This document shows positions 12,307-24,490 of a stretch of 64,000 nucleotides of DNA, piece after piece; the first letter of the stretch is position 1; each line of letters starts with the position of its first letter. The stretch is from Saccopteryx bilineata (Eukaryota; Chordata; Mammalia; Chiroptera; Emballonuridae). The stretch covers positions 66,006,410 to 66,070,409 of the forward strand of contig NC_089495.1 in the NCBI RefSeq assembly GCF_036850765.1, in the 5' to 3' direction. The notes below the pieces were generated by a model. That model was not told the origin of the DNA, ran no database searches, and was given only the letters and a program-made list of their open reading frames with translations. A program made the translations under genes and the position numbers.

Positions 12307-13880
12307 GGGGATTCCAAGATGGTGACAGAAAAGGCGGATGTTCCAACTGCCACCTCCCAGGACCAAATTGAATTACAACTTAATTTAAGAACAATCATCT
12401 TGAAAAACCAATGTTGGACTAAACAAAATACAGTCAAGTCCGTAACCAAGGGTCATAGTAGAAGCTCCATTGAGACTGGTAGGAAGGACAGAGATTTGGA
12501 AACAGCTTCCCCACTCCCAGGAACGATCAGCAGTGGAGGGTTCAAAGGAACGCTCCCTGCTGGGAGGTTCATCCTGAAAAGGGAGGTTCAGAAATCACAG
12601 ACCCAGTACCTCAGCCTAAAGCCGTAAAGCCTAGAAAAGGTGCCCACATAACATTTGGCAGGGAAAAGATTCAAGGTTCTATCTTTAAGAAAGAGATGGG
12701 AGGTCTTAGAGATGCAGATTCCATCTTACAGGACCCACACAGAAAATCTTGTTCATAGCCACTTTCTCGCGGTTCTGGGTGAGGGAGGGCTGAGAGGACT
12801 AAAGTTGTCTGAGGAGAGTGTGAAGTTGGTGGCCCAGGGACAGACACTGTGGGGGACAGCCATCAGAACCCTTGTACTCAGCATTCTCCAATACTGCCAT
12901 CGCCATCTTTCTTGGGTGGAGTAGTCCCCTCTAAGTAGCATTAGCTTGGGAGAAAGCAACTGCTTTGCCCTTGGGAGTCTCTCCTACCCACCCTATGGAA
13001 ACTGGGCCATTTTGAGAAGTAGGCCAGGAAGCAAGGGGCATGTCAGTGATTCAGTTTTCTGGCACCGAGGCTGGAGCTTTCTCCCGCACTCTTCCAAAAC
13101 TATAACTGATGCTTCCACCTCATGGGAGATTCAGTAAAAACTGTCTAGACTGCAGGCAAATAACACCTCTAGGTGTCGGAGGCAATACCCACTGGACTCC
13201 TCATGGCCAGACCCTACTGAGGTCTGTGGGAAAAGTCTGGCAGACTGACACCTGGAGCTGAAGGGCTAAGCCACACACACCACACTTCTCAATCCCTGAA
13301 TTGCCACAGATTCTAGAGTCCACCATTGGTTTTTTTTCAGTGGCTAAGCCCAACAAGCAACCAGCAGACAGAGGCTGCAGGGTGAAGGACTCGGGGAACC
13401 TTGACCTTTTTAGACTTTCACTCAGGCCCAGTATAGGTAACAACGAACCTAGGTTTGCAGCTTGGTATTTCCATGTGCACCTGGGCCCAGCAGAGGCAGC
13501 CACAAACTTTGGATTGTTTGTATTTGTATTTACATGAAGGTTGCTGAGGGCCAGTAACAGGCAGTGTCCCCCGCTGGTCTTTGCTGGGTTACCTCCTGGG
13601 AGGTCCAGGGCCAGCACTTGCAGTGATCAGCTGCAGAGAGCATCAGTTTAAGATACAAGGACCCTTGCTGGCAGTGTGTCTTAAGTAAGGACTCATGAAA
13701 CCAGGCCTGGCTGAGGCAAAGTCTTCTTTTTGTGATCGGCACTGGCACAGCACATATGCACATTGGACATAGTGGAACTTCATAGTCAGCTGTCTCGGAT
13801 GCTGGATATTCTGCCCTGCTGGGCTATGTTTTACAGCAGGAATGGAGAGAGGCTTGAGCATGGAAATTTAAAGTATGGAT
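12307..13880 (+). mobile_element. L1 5' UTR fragment without ORF1/ORF2
   Basis: Begins 'ggggattccaagatggtgac', matching the conserved start of L1 5' UTRs, where CAAGATGG is the YY1-type site near the 5' end. About 1.57 kb of relatively GC-rich 5'-UTR-like sequence follows, then it stops near 13.88 kb with no ORF1, ORF2, 3' UTR or tail. L1 copies normally lose the 5' end, so this is reversed. The 122- and 138-codon frames inside have no coding features. Confidence 0.65.
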
Positions 13881-13949
13881 CCCGCATATAAATCATATAG
13901 AATATATATATATATCAAATATATATGTGATTTTTAAAATTGATTTTAA

Positions 13950-13959
13950 AGAGACAGGG

Positions 13960-14007
<48 letters not shown>

Positions 14008-14145
14008 TGGAAGGAGGAGTAGAAAGCATCAACCCATAACAGTTGTTTCTCATATGTGCCTTGACTGGGCAAGCCTTGGATTTTGAACCAATGACTTCAT
14101 CATTCCAGGTCCACATTTTATCCACTATACCACTACAGGTCAAGC
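13950..14145 (-). repeat. Short tRNA-derived SINE with (AG)n tail
   Basis: The reverse complement reads 'gcttgacctgtagtggtata', 'gtggataaaatgtgg', 'tgcccagtcaaggcacatat', then the pyrimidine-rich end, which is a 40-bp (AG)n run on this strand at about 13963-14003. Shorter body than types A and B; same type as 34411-34587. Confidence 0.75.
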
Positions 14146-14156
14146 TAAGGTTATAT

Positions 14157-14538
14157 ATACATTGTTCTTTTCTTTTTTTTTTTTAATTTAGTGAAAGGAG
14201 GGGAGGTAGAGACAGACTCCCATATGCACCCAGACTAGAAGCAACATGGCAAGCCCACAAGGGGGTGATGCTCTGGTATCTGGGGCCTTTGCTCTGTTGC
14301 AACTGGAGTCATTTTTTAGCCCTTACAGTGAAGGCCATGAAGACATCCTCAGTGCCCAGGGCCAACTTGCTCTAATTGAGTCATGGCTGCAGGAGGAGAA
14401 GAGAAAAGAGAGAGAACTGAGAGGGGGAGAGGTGGAGAAGCAGATGGGTGCTTCTCCTGTGTGCCCTGACAGAGAATCAAATCCAAGGCATCCACAGGCC
14501 AGGCCCACACTCTGCCACTGAGTCAACTGACCAGGACC
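14157..14538 (-). repeat. tRNA-derived SINE, type A, with target-site duplication
   Basis: The reverse complement starts 'gtcctggtcagttgactcag'. Flanking repeat taaggttatat at 14146-14156 and 14539-14549. It inserted directly beside the head of the neighbouring short SINE. Confidence 0.9.
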
Positions 14539-14665
14539 TAAGGTTATATGTGAAACATAAAGTAGAGATGATTTGCTGATAACTTATATGTCGGGTAGGA
14601 AAGGAAAAAAAATACTCCAACATTATTGCCTTGAACAGCTAGATGAATTAAATTTTTATATTTAT

Positions 14666-14993
14666 GCCTGACCAGCTGGTGGCGCAGTGGATAGAGTGTC
14701 GAACTGGGATGTGGAGGACCCAGGTTCGATATCCCAAGGTCGCCAGCTTGAGCGTGGGCTCATCTGGTTTGAGCAAAAGCTCACCAGCTTGGACCCAAGA
14801 TCACTGGCTCAAGCAAGGGGTTACTCGATCTGCTGTAGCCCCATGGTCAAGGCACATATGAGAAAGCAATCAGTGAACAACTAAGGTGTCACAACAAAAA
14901 ACTAATGATTGATGCTTCTCATCTCTCTCTGTTCCTGTCTGTCTGTCCCTATCTATTCCCCTCTCTGACTCTCTTTGTCTCTAAAAAAAAAAA
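14666..14993 (+). repeat. tRNA-derived SINE, type B
   Basis: Head 'gcctgaccagctggtggcgc' with 'agtggatagagtgtcgaac', body 'gctcatctggtttgagcaaa', 'gcacatatgagaaagcaatc', and a run of A at the end. Fairly young. Confidence 0.95.
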
Positions 14994-15139
14994 ATTGTCA
15001 TATTCAGAAATAGGAAGATAAAGTTGAAGCATATATCTAGTAAATTTTTTTCACTGAGGTATTTTAAGTTCACGAAGAATATTACCATCAAAAATGAAGT
15101 GTAAATTGGCAAGAAAGATTATGTGGCAAGAAATGTATA

Positions 15140-15215
15140 CAGTGGTACCTTGAGATACGAATTTAATTCATTCTGTAACCGAGCTCGTAAGTCAGTCAAC
15201 TTGTACTGTATTTGA
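15140..15215 (+). mobile_element. Mariner-like MITE, one end only
   Basis: 'cagtggtaccttgagatacg' preceded by 'ta' and followed by 'aatttaattcattctg' resembles a mariner-type terminal repeat. The matching right terminus is not seen downstream, so the copy is truncated. Confidence 0.5.
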
Positions 15216-16185
15216 TTTTTATCACTCTCTATGAATTAAGCTGGAGAGAGTGAGGAGTTTGTATAGAGTTTAAGGATGAAGAGTAGGGGAGTAGGGTCAG
15301 AATCTTGGCTCTCCTTAGCACAGCTTGGAGTCTGTTATGTCATACTTACATTATGTAATTACAGTGATACTTGTATCAGGCTTTTTGTAAAGATGCAATG
15401 AAACAATGATATATGTTAAAATGAGGTTGCAATTTGAGGTTCAGAATTTAGTACTTGACAAACATTGACTTTATTTCAGCTATGAATGACTTAATACACT
15501 TCAGTATTTCTGAGAGTACATTTCAATACCTCTCCCTTAAAAACCCACCACCAAAAAAGAAAGACTAAAAGGAAAAAGGAAAAGGAAGAAATAATCAATT
15601 AAAATTTTTTCTAACTATTAATACTTTCTGAAATTTTACCTATAGAAGAGTAATCAAATTAAGACAGCTAACTAACAAGTATTTTCAGAGCAACACTGAG
15701 GAAATGAAAAATAAATTTTGTTCTTGTGTTAGCTGGAAGGAGGAGAAATAAAGACATAGACATTACAACATGTCGTCGGGAGACCATTTTACATACAAGA
15801 ACTTGATCAGTAGGAACTCATACAAACATATAACATTTTAAATGTTCACACTAATTATATAATATAGGGGAAAGTATTGCTCAATATCAGACAAATTATT
15901 GCAATCATTCTTAGCCACCGAAAACAAAGAATTCTTTATATTGGAGCTAAGGAGGGTAGGAGAGAGACAAAGATATGTTAAATTTCTTATCTAATTAATA
16001 AACTTTATACCTAAATAAACTATATATAATTAATATTCTAATTAACAAGTAGGAATAAAATTATTTACATATACAATTTAATTAATTATATTTCCAATGC
16101 ATTTGCCTTATTTAAAAATAGTGAATATATATTAGATATCATCGAAGTCATTCATAATTTGAATATTAAATTGTAAAAAATTTCA
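15216..16185. other. Unannotated AT-rich sequence
   Basis: No recognised repeat or gene. Confidence 0.4.
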
Positions 16186-16189
16186 ATTT

Positions 16190-18212
16190 TTTTTCAATCC
16201 TTTTTAATAATGTTTGTATTTTTTATTATGTAAATTCCTCACATCCTTTGTTAAGTTTATTTCTCGGTATTTTATTCTTTTGTTGCAATTGTAATAGTAT
16301 TTTTTTTGTTTCTTTTACTGAAGTTTTATTGTTTGTGTATAGGAAAGCAGTAGATTTTTGTATATTAATTTTGTATTCTATAATTTAACTATATTTGTTT
16401 ATTGTTTCTAACAGTTTTTTGGTGGAGCCTTGGGGTTTTCTATATACTGAATCATATCATCTGCAAAAAGTGTCACTCTTACTTCTTCTTTCCCAATTTG
16501 GATGTTTTTTCTTTCTCTTTTTTGATATTTCTGGCTAAGACTTCAAAAACTATGTTGAACAAGAGTATTGAGAAAAAGTGTTTTTATCTTCTTCTTGATC
16601 TTAGAAGAAAAGCTTTCAGTTTTTCACCATTGAGTACGATATTAGTTGATGGTTTGTCATATATAGCCTTTATTAGGTTGAGACAATTTTCTTCTATACC
16701 CATTTTATTGAGTATTTTAATTATAAATGTATTTTATATCTTATAAAATGTATTTTCTGCATCTATTGATAGTATCATGTGACTTTTGTCTTTTGTTTGT
16801 TAATGTGTTATATTACATTGATGGGTTTGCATATTTGAACTATCCTTGTGCTCATGGAATAAATCCCAGTTGATCATGACATACTATTTTTTTAATGCAT
16901 TATATTTGATTTGCTAAAATTTTGTTTAGGATTTTTGCATCTGTATTCATCAGAGATATTAGTCTGTAGTATATTCTTTGTGTGCTATCCTTATCTGGTT
17001 TTGGTATCAGGGTTATGTTGACCTCCTAAAATATATATACTAAAAAAAATTGAAGTTTTGACTTTACAATTTTTTAGAAGAGTTTTAGAAGGTAGGTACC
17101 AAATCTTCTTTGAATGTTTGGTATAATTCACTAGTGAAGCCATCTATTACTGAACTTTTATTTTGAGAAGATTTCTTAATGGCTGTTTTAATTTCCTCAG
17201 TTTATTGGCCTATTTAGGTTTTCCAAGTAGTCTAGGGCGGTTATATAGTTCTAGGAAGGAAGTCATCCATTTTTTCTAGGCTATTGAATTTGGTGACATA
17301 TATTTTTTATAGTATTTCAAAATGACTCTTTGTATACCTCTGATGTCTATGGTAACTTCTGCTCTTTTATTTCTAGTTTGTTCTTTTTTTTGTATAGGTT
17401 ATTTCTCTTTTGTCCTCAGTGAGGTTAGCCAGCAGTTTTTCATTTCATTAATCTTTCAAAGACCATCGTTTTGCTGTTTATTTTTTTGTATGTTTTTTGT
17501 TCTCTATTTTATTCAATTCTGCTCTAATATTTTTTTTTTTCCTGCTGATTTAGAGTTGTCTTTGTTCTTTTTGTTTGTTTGTTTGTTTGTTTCTTAAGTT
17601 GTAATGTTAGATTCTTTATGTGGGATTTCTTGTATTTCCTAACATAGGCCTGTAATAATATAAACTTCCTTCTTATTACTTTTCCTGTTACATCACAGAA
17701 GTTTTGGTACATTGTATTGTCATTCTAATAGTTTCTATATATCTTTTATTCATCTTGATCTAGTCATTTTTAGTAGTAAGTTGCTTAATTTCCACCTTTT
17801 TTGGGTTTCTTTACTTCTATTTTGTAACTGATTTCTAATTTTAAAACATTGTGGTCAGATAATATGGTTGGTATAATTTCAATCTTGAAATTTTTGAGGC
17901 TAGATGTGTGACATAAAGTATGTTCTATCCTTGAGAATGTCCCTTGTGCACTAAGAAGAATATAATGTTATGAAAAGAAAGGCTCAGTAAATATTAATTA
18001 TTTCTATTTGGTGTAATGTGTCATTTAGGACTAGTATTTATTTATTTTTTCTTTTTGGTTGAACTATCTAGAGTTGTCAATAGAATATTAAGGTACTCAA
18101 ATATGATTTTATTTTTGTTTTTGGCTTTTTCTCCATTAGTTCTGTTTGTGGTTGCTTTATGTAGTTTGATTTTTCCAATTTAGTGCATATATATTAAGAA
18201 GTGTTATGCCAT
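16190..18212 (-). mobile_element. L1 ORF2 (endonuclease end to RT region), inverted part
   Basis: Reads as antisense L1 ORF2. The RT-C-terminal part lies at the left ('ctcggtattttattcttttg') and RT-upstream parts at the right ('ggtttgtcatatatagcctt' at about 16650, 'tgttctatccttgagaatgt' at about 17920). Its left edge corresponds to the same ORF2 site where the sense part begins at 18213, so the two halves join the same break point. All frames are broken. Confidence 0.9.
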
Positions 18213-19885
18213 CTGGATGTAGTGTCCCAAGATTGAAAAAGACACAATGAAATAGAAAGATATTAAGTGTTCATGCATTGGAAGAATCAACATAGTTAAA
18301 ATGGCTATATTGCCCAAACCAATATACAGATTTAATGCAACCCTCATTAAAATCACAATGTTGTTTTTATAAAAAGAATTAGAACCAAGAAAAAAATCAT
18401 CAGATTTGTATGGAACCACAAAAGACTCCAAATAACTAAAACAATCTTGAGGAAAAAAAACAAACCCAAAGCTGGAGTTATCACACTACCTGCTTCAGAT
18501 TTTACTATATACCATGATAATCAAAACAGCATGGTATTGACAGAAAAACAGACACACAGACTAATGAAACATAATTCAAAGCTAAAAAATAAAACCACAT
18601 GGATATGGGCAAATTATTTTTGACAAAGGAGTCAAAAACACACAATGGAGAAAACAAAGCCTCTTTAATAAATGGTGCTGGGAAAATTAGAATACCACAT
18701 GCAAAAGAATAAATCTAGACAAGTTTGATCCATGTAAAATATTTAATACAAAATGGACCAAAGACTTATATACAGAAGATCTGAAATAATAAATTACATA
18801 GCAGATAACAAAGGTACTAAATTTATGGACATTGGCTATAAAAAGCATTTTTAAACTTGACCCCAAAGGCAGAGGAAATAAAGATAAATATAATTTAATG
18901 GGACTACATCAAATTAAAAAAAAACTTCTGTAAAGCAAAAGAAACCCACAACAAAAAAAAAATGAGCAACCAGCCACGTGGAAGAGAATATTTGCAAACA
19001 ACTGCTCTGAAAAAAAGGTTAATACTCAAAATATATAAGGAACTCATAAAACTCAACAGCAAACAAACAAACAATCTAATTAAAAAATAGAGCGAGTCTC
19101 TGAACAGATACCATTCCCAAGAAATGTCAACAGATACATGGAAAGATGCTTGGCTTCACTGGCTATAAGGGAAATGCAAATTTAAACTATGATAAAATAC
19201 CAGCTTACACTTGTTAGATTGGTTTTCATTAACAAGAGGTCATAAGTGTTGGTGAGGTTGTGGAGAATAAGAAACCCTCTTTCACTGTGGATGGGAATGT
19301 GGATTGGTGTAGCCACTGTATAAAACAGTCTGGCAGTTCTTCAAAAAATTAAAGATAACATTACCATATGATTCAACGATTTCTCTGCTGGATATCTACC
19401 CTAAAAACTTGAAAATATTTATTGATAATGTCATGTGCACCCCTCTGTTCATTGCAGAGATATTCATAGTGGCCAAGACAAGGAAACAACCAAAGTGTCT
19501 TTAAATAGAAAACTGGATAAAGAAGATGTGTTACATATATGCAGTGAAATACTAATAAGCCATAAGAAAAGCTCAAATACTGCCATTTGTGACAACATGG
19601 ATGGACTATGAGAATATTATGCTAAGTTAGTCAGTCAGAAAAAGCTAAAAACTATATAATTTCACTTATAATGTGGGGTATAAAACTAAGATTCATAGAC
19701 ATAGACAAAAATATGATGGATACCAGAGGGAAGGAGGTGGGAAGTGGAGGGTGGAGGGACCAAATATATGGTGATGGAAAATGGTTTGATACTGGGTGAT
19801 GACACATAGTGTAATATTCAGATCATATGCTATAGAGATGTGCACTTGAAACTTATGTAATCTTTCTTATTAAACAATGTCAACT
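18213..19885 (+). mobile_element. L1 ORF2 3' half and 3' UTR, sense part
   Basis: Starts 'agattgaaaaagacacaatg' and runs through 'gcatggtattgacagaaaaa', 'ttgacaaaggagtcaaaaac', 'ggtgaggttgtggagaataa', and a 3' end with 'aaacttatgtaatctttctt'. With the inverted part it forms a roughly 3.7-kb twin-primed L1. No intact frame. Confidence 0.9.
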
Positions 19886-20110
19886 CAGTAAATGTAATTT
19901 GAAAAATAAATTTTTATTATAAATATAAATTTAAATATTTAGTAAAAACAGTTTTCAAAAGTAATCTATCTCTTATCAATGCATAAAATAATAATAAAAA
20001 TACTCTGGACCAAAAAATAAAAAAATAAGATGTTTTAAAATTATATATATAATAATTTTTATTACTCTGTTCCTTCCCTCTATTATTACTTTCTATTCTT
20101 CCTAGAATAT

Positions 20111-20537
20111 TGTGGACAAGTCCTGCCGGGGGTGAGGACGACGGAGACGCAAAGACCCAACTCGGGAGACCAGGTTCAGTGATGCAGATCCACTTTATTC
20201 AGGAAGTAAGCTAGCTTATATACACAGGTTCAGCCTATAGGGTGTTACAGCGTGTTCTTCACAGTCAATGGCTGAAAAGATCAGGGAGCTGCGTGGTTGG
20301 CACTAAGTCACTTTCTTATAGCAGGCGAGCTCCCTTCCTGGGTATGCCCAGGAGGCTTCTGGGAGCTGAGTATTCTCACAGAATTGCATCAGCTACAGCT
20401 GCTAGGAATGTCCTCTGCGCTCCACCCACAGAATATTACAACACCATGCACTCATACAACCAGCTGCTGTGCTGTGCAATAAAATATTGAGGGATAGCTA
20501 CATGCCAGATGGAAATTACAGCTAACTGTGCCAAACA
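20111..20537 (-). mobile_element. Solo LTR of an endogenous retrovirus
   Basis: The reverse complement begins TGTTTGGCACAG and ends GTCCACA (TG...CA ends). A TATATAAG box (20216-20223) is followed only about 17 bp later by AATAAA (20194-20199 on this strand), then 'gtggatctgcatcac'. A poly(A) signal so close to the TATA box is known from LTRs with a very short R region, as in betaretrovirus-like (class II) elements; the class is inference. No internal viral genes adjoin. A 6-bp target duplication was not seen. Confidence 0.75.
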
Positions 20538-21282
20538 AGGTTTTAAAAAATGTACTTCTACTTTCACATTCTAGTAGAGTCTATTAATATTTTTAAGAAC
20601 TCAAAAAATATATCAGTGCATGATTTTGGGAACTGGATTGTTCAAAAAGAATGTAAAAATATCAGGAAAGAGACTGATACATAGTGGAGCAGATTGTGTC
20701 ATGCGAAATAAAAGAAACAAAAGGGCAGAGACTGGAAGAAAATTTCAATATACATAGAAAATATAGTGTTTTTGTAATGTAGTTTACTAAAATACTCAGA
20801 GTCTATGTATAATAATGGAAATAATCAAATTTAAGAAACTAAGTGCTGATAGACTTTTTCAATATTTTGGTTTGATCTCTGTTTTACAGAATCAGATCTT
20901 ATAAATACCTTTTATTTTGATATTTCTCATAAGCTAAAGGAAACTATAAGATATAGGAACCAATTTCTGGAGAAAATTATGACAGCTGCTAATATGAAAG
21001 AAAAAAAATGGAGACAGTAGCCATGCTGAATTAAGATTAGGTATATTTTGTAATGATGGCAAAATGTGAACAATCTAGGATGGGAGTCTGTAGACTCAGC
21101 AGCGGACAAGAATTATAAGCAAGAGTCCAGGAAGTGAACAAAAGAAATGGGAAATTAGAATGCAGATGATTTTTAGAGAGAATACTGTAGACAACACACT
21201 ATTAGAAGAAGAAAAGATAAAGACTTTCAGAAATGAGGGTACCTAATAACAAACAATTTTTTTGTTTTTCAAAGTCATTATT
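20538..21282. other. Unannotated sequence
   Basis: No recognised repeat or coding frame. Confidence 0.4.
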
Positions 21283-21300
21283 CTCTTTTATGGAGATTCT

Positions 21301-21657
21301 TTTTTTTTTTTTTTTTTTGTATTTTTCTGAAGCTGGAAACGGGGAGAGACAGTCAGACAGACTCCTGCATGCGCCCAGCCGGGATCCACCCGGCACACCC
21401 ACCAGGGGGCGATGCTCTGCCGCGACCAGAGCCACTCTAGCGCCTGGGGCAAAGGCCAAGGAGCCATCCCCAGCGCCCGGGCCATCTTTGCTCCAATGGA
21501 GCCTTGGCTGCGGGAGGGGAAGAGAGAGACAGAGAGGAAGGAGGGGCGGGGGTGGAGAAGCAGATGGGCGCTTCTCCTATGTGCCCTGGCCAGGAATCGA
21601 ACCCGGGTCCCCCGCACGCCAGGCCGACGCTCTACCGCTGAGCGAACCGGCCAGGGC
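21301..21657 (-). repeat. Young tRNA-derived SINE, type A, with target-site duplication
   Basis: Near-consensus copy: the reverse complement starts 'gccctggccggttcgctcag', with box B-like 'gggttcgattcctgg' and many CpGs kept. Flanked by ctcttttatggagattct at 21283-21300 and 21658-21675 (18 bp). Carries the core CCACCAGGGGGCG at 21399-21411. Confidence 0.97.
21399..21411 (+). promoter_or_regulatory. CTCF-like core motif inside SINE
   Basis: CCACCAGGGGGCG matches the central part of the known CTCF motif (CCACCAGGGGGCGC). Bases after the core (ATGC) differ from the consensus. Occupancy is not shown by sequence. Confidence 0.55.
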
Positions 21658-21757
21658 CTCTTTTATGGAGATTCTTAATAGAAAAGGTTAAAGATGTTTA
21701 CATTTGTTTCATGGAAGAAGCTAATATCTCCTTGTTTTTTTTATGTAAATATTTTTA

Positions 21758-21860
21758 CTGTCTTTTAAGAGGATTTTGACTGTTTGGGGCAAAAGTTATA
21801 AAGAATGTCCTGTTGCCTACTACTTTAATGTCAATGATGCTATCTTTTAATTAATTATAT
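21758..21860 (+). repeat. Copy 1 of an unclassified ~105-bp repeat
   Basis: Closely matches 26663-26770 in the same orientation ('tgtcttttaagaggatttt', 'aaaagttataaagaatgtcc', 'tgtcaatgatgctatctttt'). Similarity stops sharply on both sides. Family not recognised. Confidence 0.65.
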
Positions 21861-22046
21861 TATGTGTTACATTATACAAAGTTATCTTTTCAGAAATAAT
21901 CCAAATATCCATATACATACATACTTTTGGGGGCTGCAGGAATGTGTGAGAAAATTCCTATTATTTTCTATATCTAAATATCACATTTCTGTGATAAAAT
22001 CAATGCTTTCCTGTGAATGCTTATTTGACCATTTTGATGCAATTAT

Positions 22047-22386
22047 CATATTTTTCGCTCCATAGGATGCACCTGACCATAAGACGCACCTAGGGTTTTA
22101 AGGGAGAAAATAAGAAAAAAAATATTCTGAACCAAATGGTATGATAAAGTATTTAATAAAAAATACCATAATAATATTTCAACAATGTAAACTCAACAGC
22201 AGTATTAACAACCATTAGCACTGTTATTAACAAATGAGAAGAGACTTTAATGTTCAAATACTCTTCTAGTTGTCTGGGAACCCACAGCAGCTAAAAAAGA
22301 TGAACATTCTCTCTGTAAGACGCACGGGCATTTTCCCCTCCACTTTTAGGGGGGGGGAAATGCGTCTTATGGAGCAAAAAATACGG
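22047..22386. mobile_element. TIR-bounded MITE, superfamily unassigned
   Basis: Left end 'catatttttcgctccatag' and right end (reverse complement) 'ccgtattttttgctccataa' form inverted repeats of about 25 bp, continuing as 'gatgcacc'/'gacgcatt'. The interior is AT-rich with an internal direct repeat ('ccataggatgcacctgacc', 'cataagacgcaccta'). No transposase. Repeats with a 'gctccataagacgca' end are widespread in vertebrates, but I cannot name the superfamily safely. Confidence 0.7.
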
Positions 22387-23915
22387 TACTCTCCTCATGC
22401 CATGAAACATTTTTAAGCAATGTCAATCATTTGGAGCTGACCAAACATGCAATTTTTTTCTACCTTTCCATTTTTACATGTGTCTAATTTATATGTTTGA
22501 CAACTCATATTTGTTCCTGAAGAATATTTGAGTGTACATTCAGTGGAAATTTCTCTGCTATCCTTTCTACTAGTTCTAGTCAAAGTTTGGTGACGAGTCC
22601 CATGTGCTTTTATATAGCATGTACCTGTTGCCTTTCTCCTACCGTTTTAAATAATTATAGATATAATTACCTGTCTTATTATACAATAAATTTTTTAGAG
22701 CAGTTTACTTTATTATGTGTATCCTACCTAGAAAATTGGAAAAAAAAAAAGCTTGAATCGAATTAGTGCTCTAATAAGAAAGAGATGTATAGACAGATAG
22801 GTAGATAGATCAACAGATAAATAAACCAAAAACTAAATAGTGGCTTGTTAAAAGAATTGAACAAATTTTATCCAAACTATGTGGTTTATAAATTAAATTG
22901 CTTATTGTTCTGGTTCATAAACAGAATATTATGGATAGGAAAAAAATTTGTTTCTTAGAGAATTTCTGTTTATTATTTGACCACTAACAGGCAAATACAG
23001 AATTTAAACAATTAGGAGCTTAAATATTTAGATGAGTAGCTATTTTATTGGAATATTTCTAAGTCATAATTTCAACTGAGTAGAGATTACAATAGGTATT
23101 TAAATATTTTAACATGTTGCTACCTTCTTTCACTTATTATCAAAAATAATAAGAAATTAAGCTTTGTCAAAGGTAGTTCTTTATTCTGTTATATTATCAT
23201 TCAGAAATTATAACATTTTAAAACAATTCCTATAAATTAGCAACTAAAGTTAATAAAATATGTATAATATATTACAGTTTATATATTTAATCTTTAAAGT
23301 GAACAAAAATTACATATATTCTCTGTTTATATTATTTAAATTCAGTATTAAAAATACTGAGAATTTGTTGTTATTATCAGTTTGTGATTTAGTTACAGTG
23401 TTTCTCCAGTATTCAGAAACTGCTCTCTCATCATATACATTTGCTTAAATAGTAAATACAAAATTAAGGTGTTAATTGTATTTGATTATTTAGAAACAAA
23501 GATAAATTATTTTATAATCTATATGTATATAGAAGAACAAAATTATGCATTGCAAAAACCATCGATACTTACTTCTCAGTTAATAATATACAGTTACAGA
23601 AGGCTCACTCCAAGTTAACTTTGTCCTGGCTGAAATCATATATAATTTATATACATCCAGCCTGTAGAGTAGCCTTTCATGACCTCTAAGCAATAACAGT
23701 TATTTGTTCTCAGAAAGTCTAATATATTTATGGCTAGTCTAATAGATTTAAATCTAGAAAACACATGTTAGTACTTTTTAAAATCATAGTCATGATATTA
23801 TAATGCTTGAGCAGTACCCTAAACAATATTTTGAATACAAAAATATTGATTAAAAAATTGCTAGGAAAGTTGCAAGGAAACAACATTTTCAATATACTTG
23901 AAAAATTAATCCAAA
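22387..23915. other. Unannotated AT-rich sequence
   Basis: A short GATA/AGAT-like patch lies at about 22785-22830. No recognised repeat or gene. Confidence 0.4.
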
Positions 23916-23919
23916 TAAT

Positions 23920-23990
23920 TATGCACTTGAACCTGTATAACTATGTTTACCAGTGTCACCCCAAATAATTCAATTAAAATAAATAAATAG
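23920..23990 (+). repeat. L1 3'-end fragment
   Basis: 'gcacttgaacctgtataact' followed by 'ccagtgtcaccccaaataat' and an A-rich tail matches the extreme 3' end of L1 elements. Confidence 0.55.
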
Positions 23991-24104
23991 ATATAAATAG
24001 ATGATAGATAAATTTAATACAATGTAAATTTTAAGTCTACAACTTTAAACATTTTGCCTCTTAAAATTTAGAAAATGTATTATTGCAATATTTTCAAATT
24101 TTTT

Positions 24105-24262
24105 ATTAGATACAATTTTTTGTACACAAAATACGAATGGACTCATCCCTTGATGTACACTTATATTGTTCTTAGATTGTTGCTATTTTAAATAATGCTG
24201 CAATGTACATGGGGGTACATATATTATTTCCAACTAGTGTTTTGGGGTTCTTAGGATATATT
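24105..24262 (-). mobile_element. L1 ORF2 3' fragment, inverted part
   Basis: Antisense to the ORF2 end: 'gatgtacacttatattgttc', 'aataatgctgcaatgtacat', 'gtgttttggggttcttagg'. Joined head-to-head to the sense segment at about 24265. Confidence 0.8.
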
Positions 24263-24490
24263 CAAAAACATATGTACATGGATACAGACAGCAAGATGGC
24301 AATAGTCAGAGGGAAAGGGGGTTTGAAGTAGGGGGAGGGAGCAAAGTGGGAAAAATGGAGATGGAAAGAGACTGGGGCAGAAAGAGCATGATGCAGTGGG
24401 TAGATGCTATTGTTTTGAGCTGTATACTAGAAATCTGTATGTTAATTCCAACCAATTCAAAATAAATAATTTAAAAATAAACAAAAATTT
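24263..24490 (+). mobile_element. L1 3' UTR, sense part
   Basis: 'catggatacagacagcaaga', 'gtcagagggaaagggggttt' and an A-rich end correspond to the start of the L1 3' region (compare about 60.85 kb). With the inverted part this is a short twin-primed L1 missing about 200 bp at the join. Confidence 0.75.

Noticed and set aside
12259..13617. 122- and 138-codon frames
   Set aside because: Within an L1 5' UTR fragment; no coding features.
20111..20537. Possible complete provirus between the two LTRs
   Set aside because: The 43 kb between them holds host repeats and no gag, pol or env-like sequence; treated as separate LTRs.
21233..21691. 152-codon plus frame and 109-codon minus frame
   Set aside because: Both lie in a young SINE with exact target duplications; the GC-rich SINE body lacks stops by composition. 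Not a gene.
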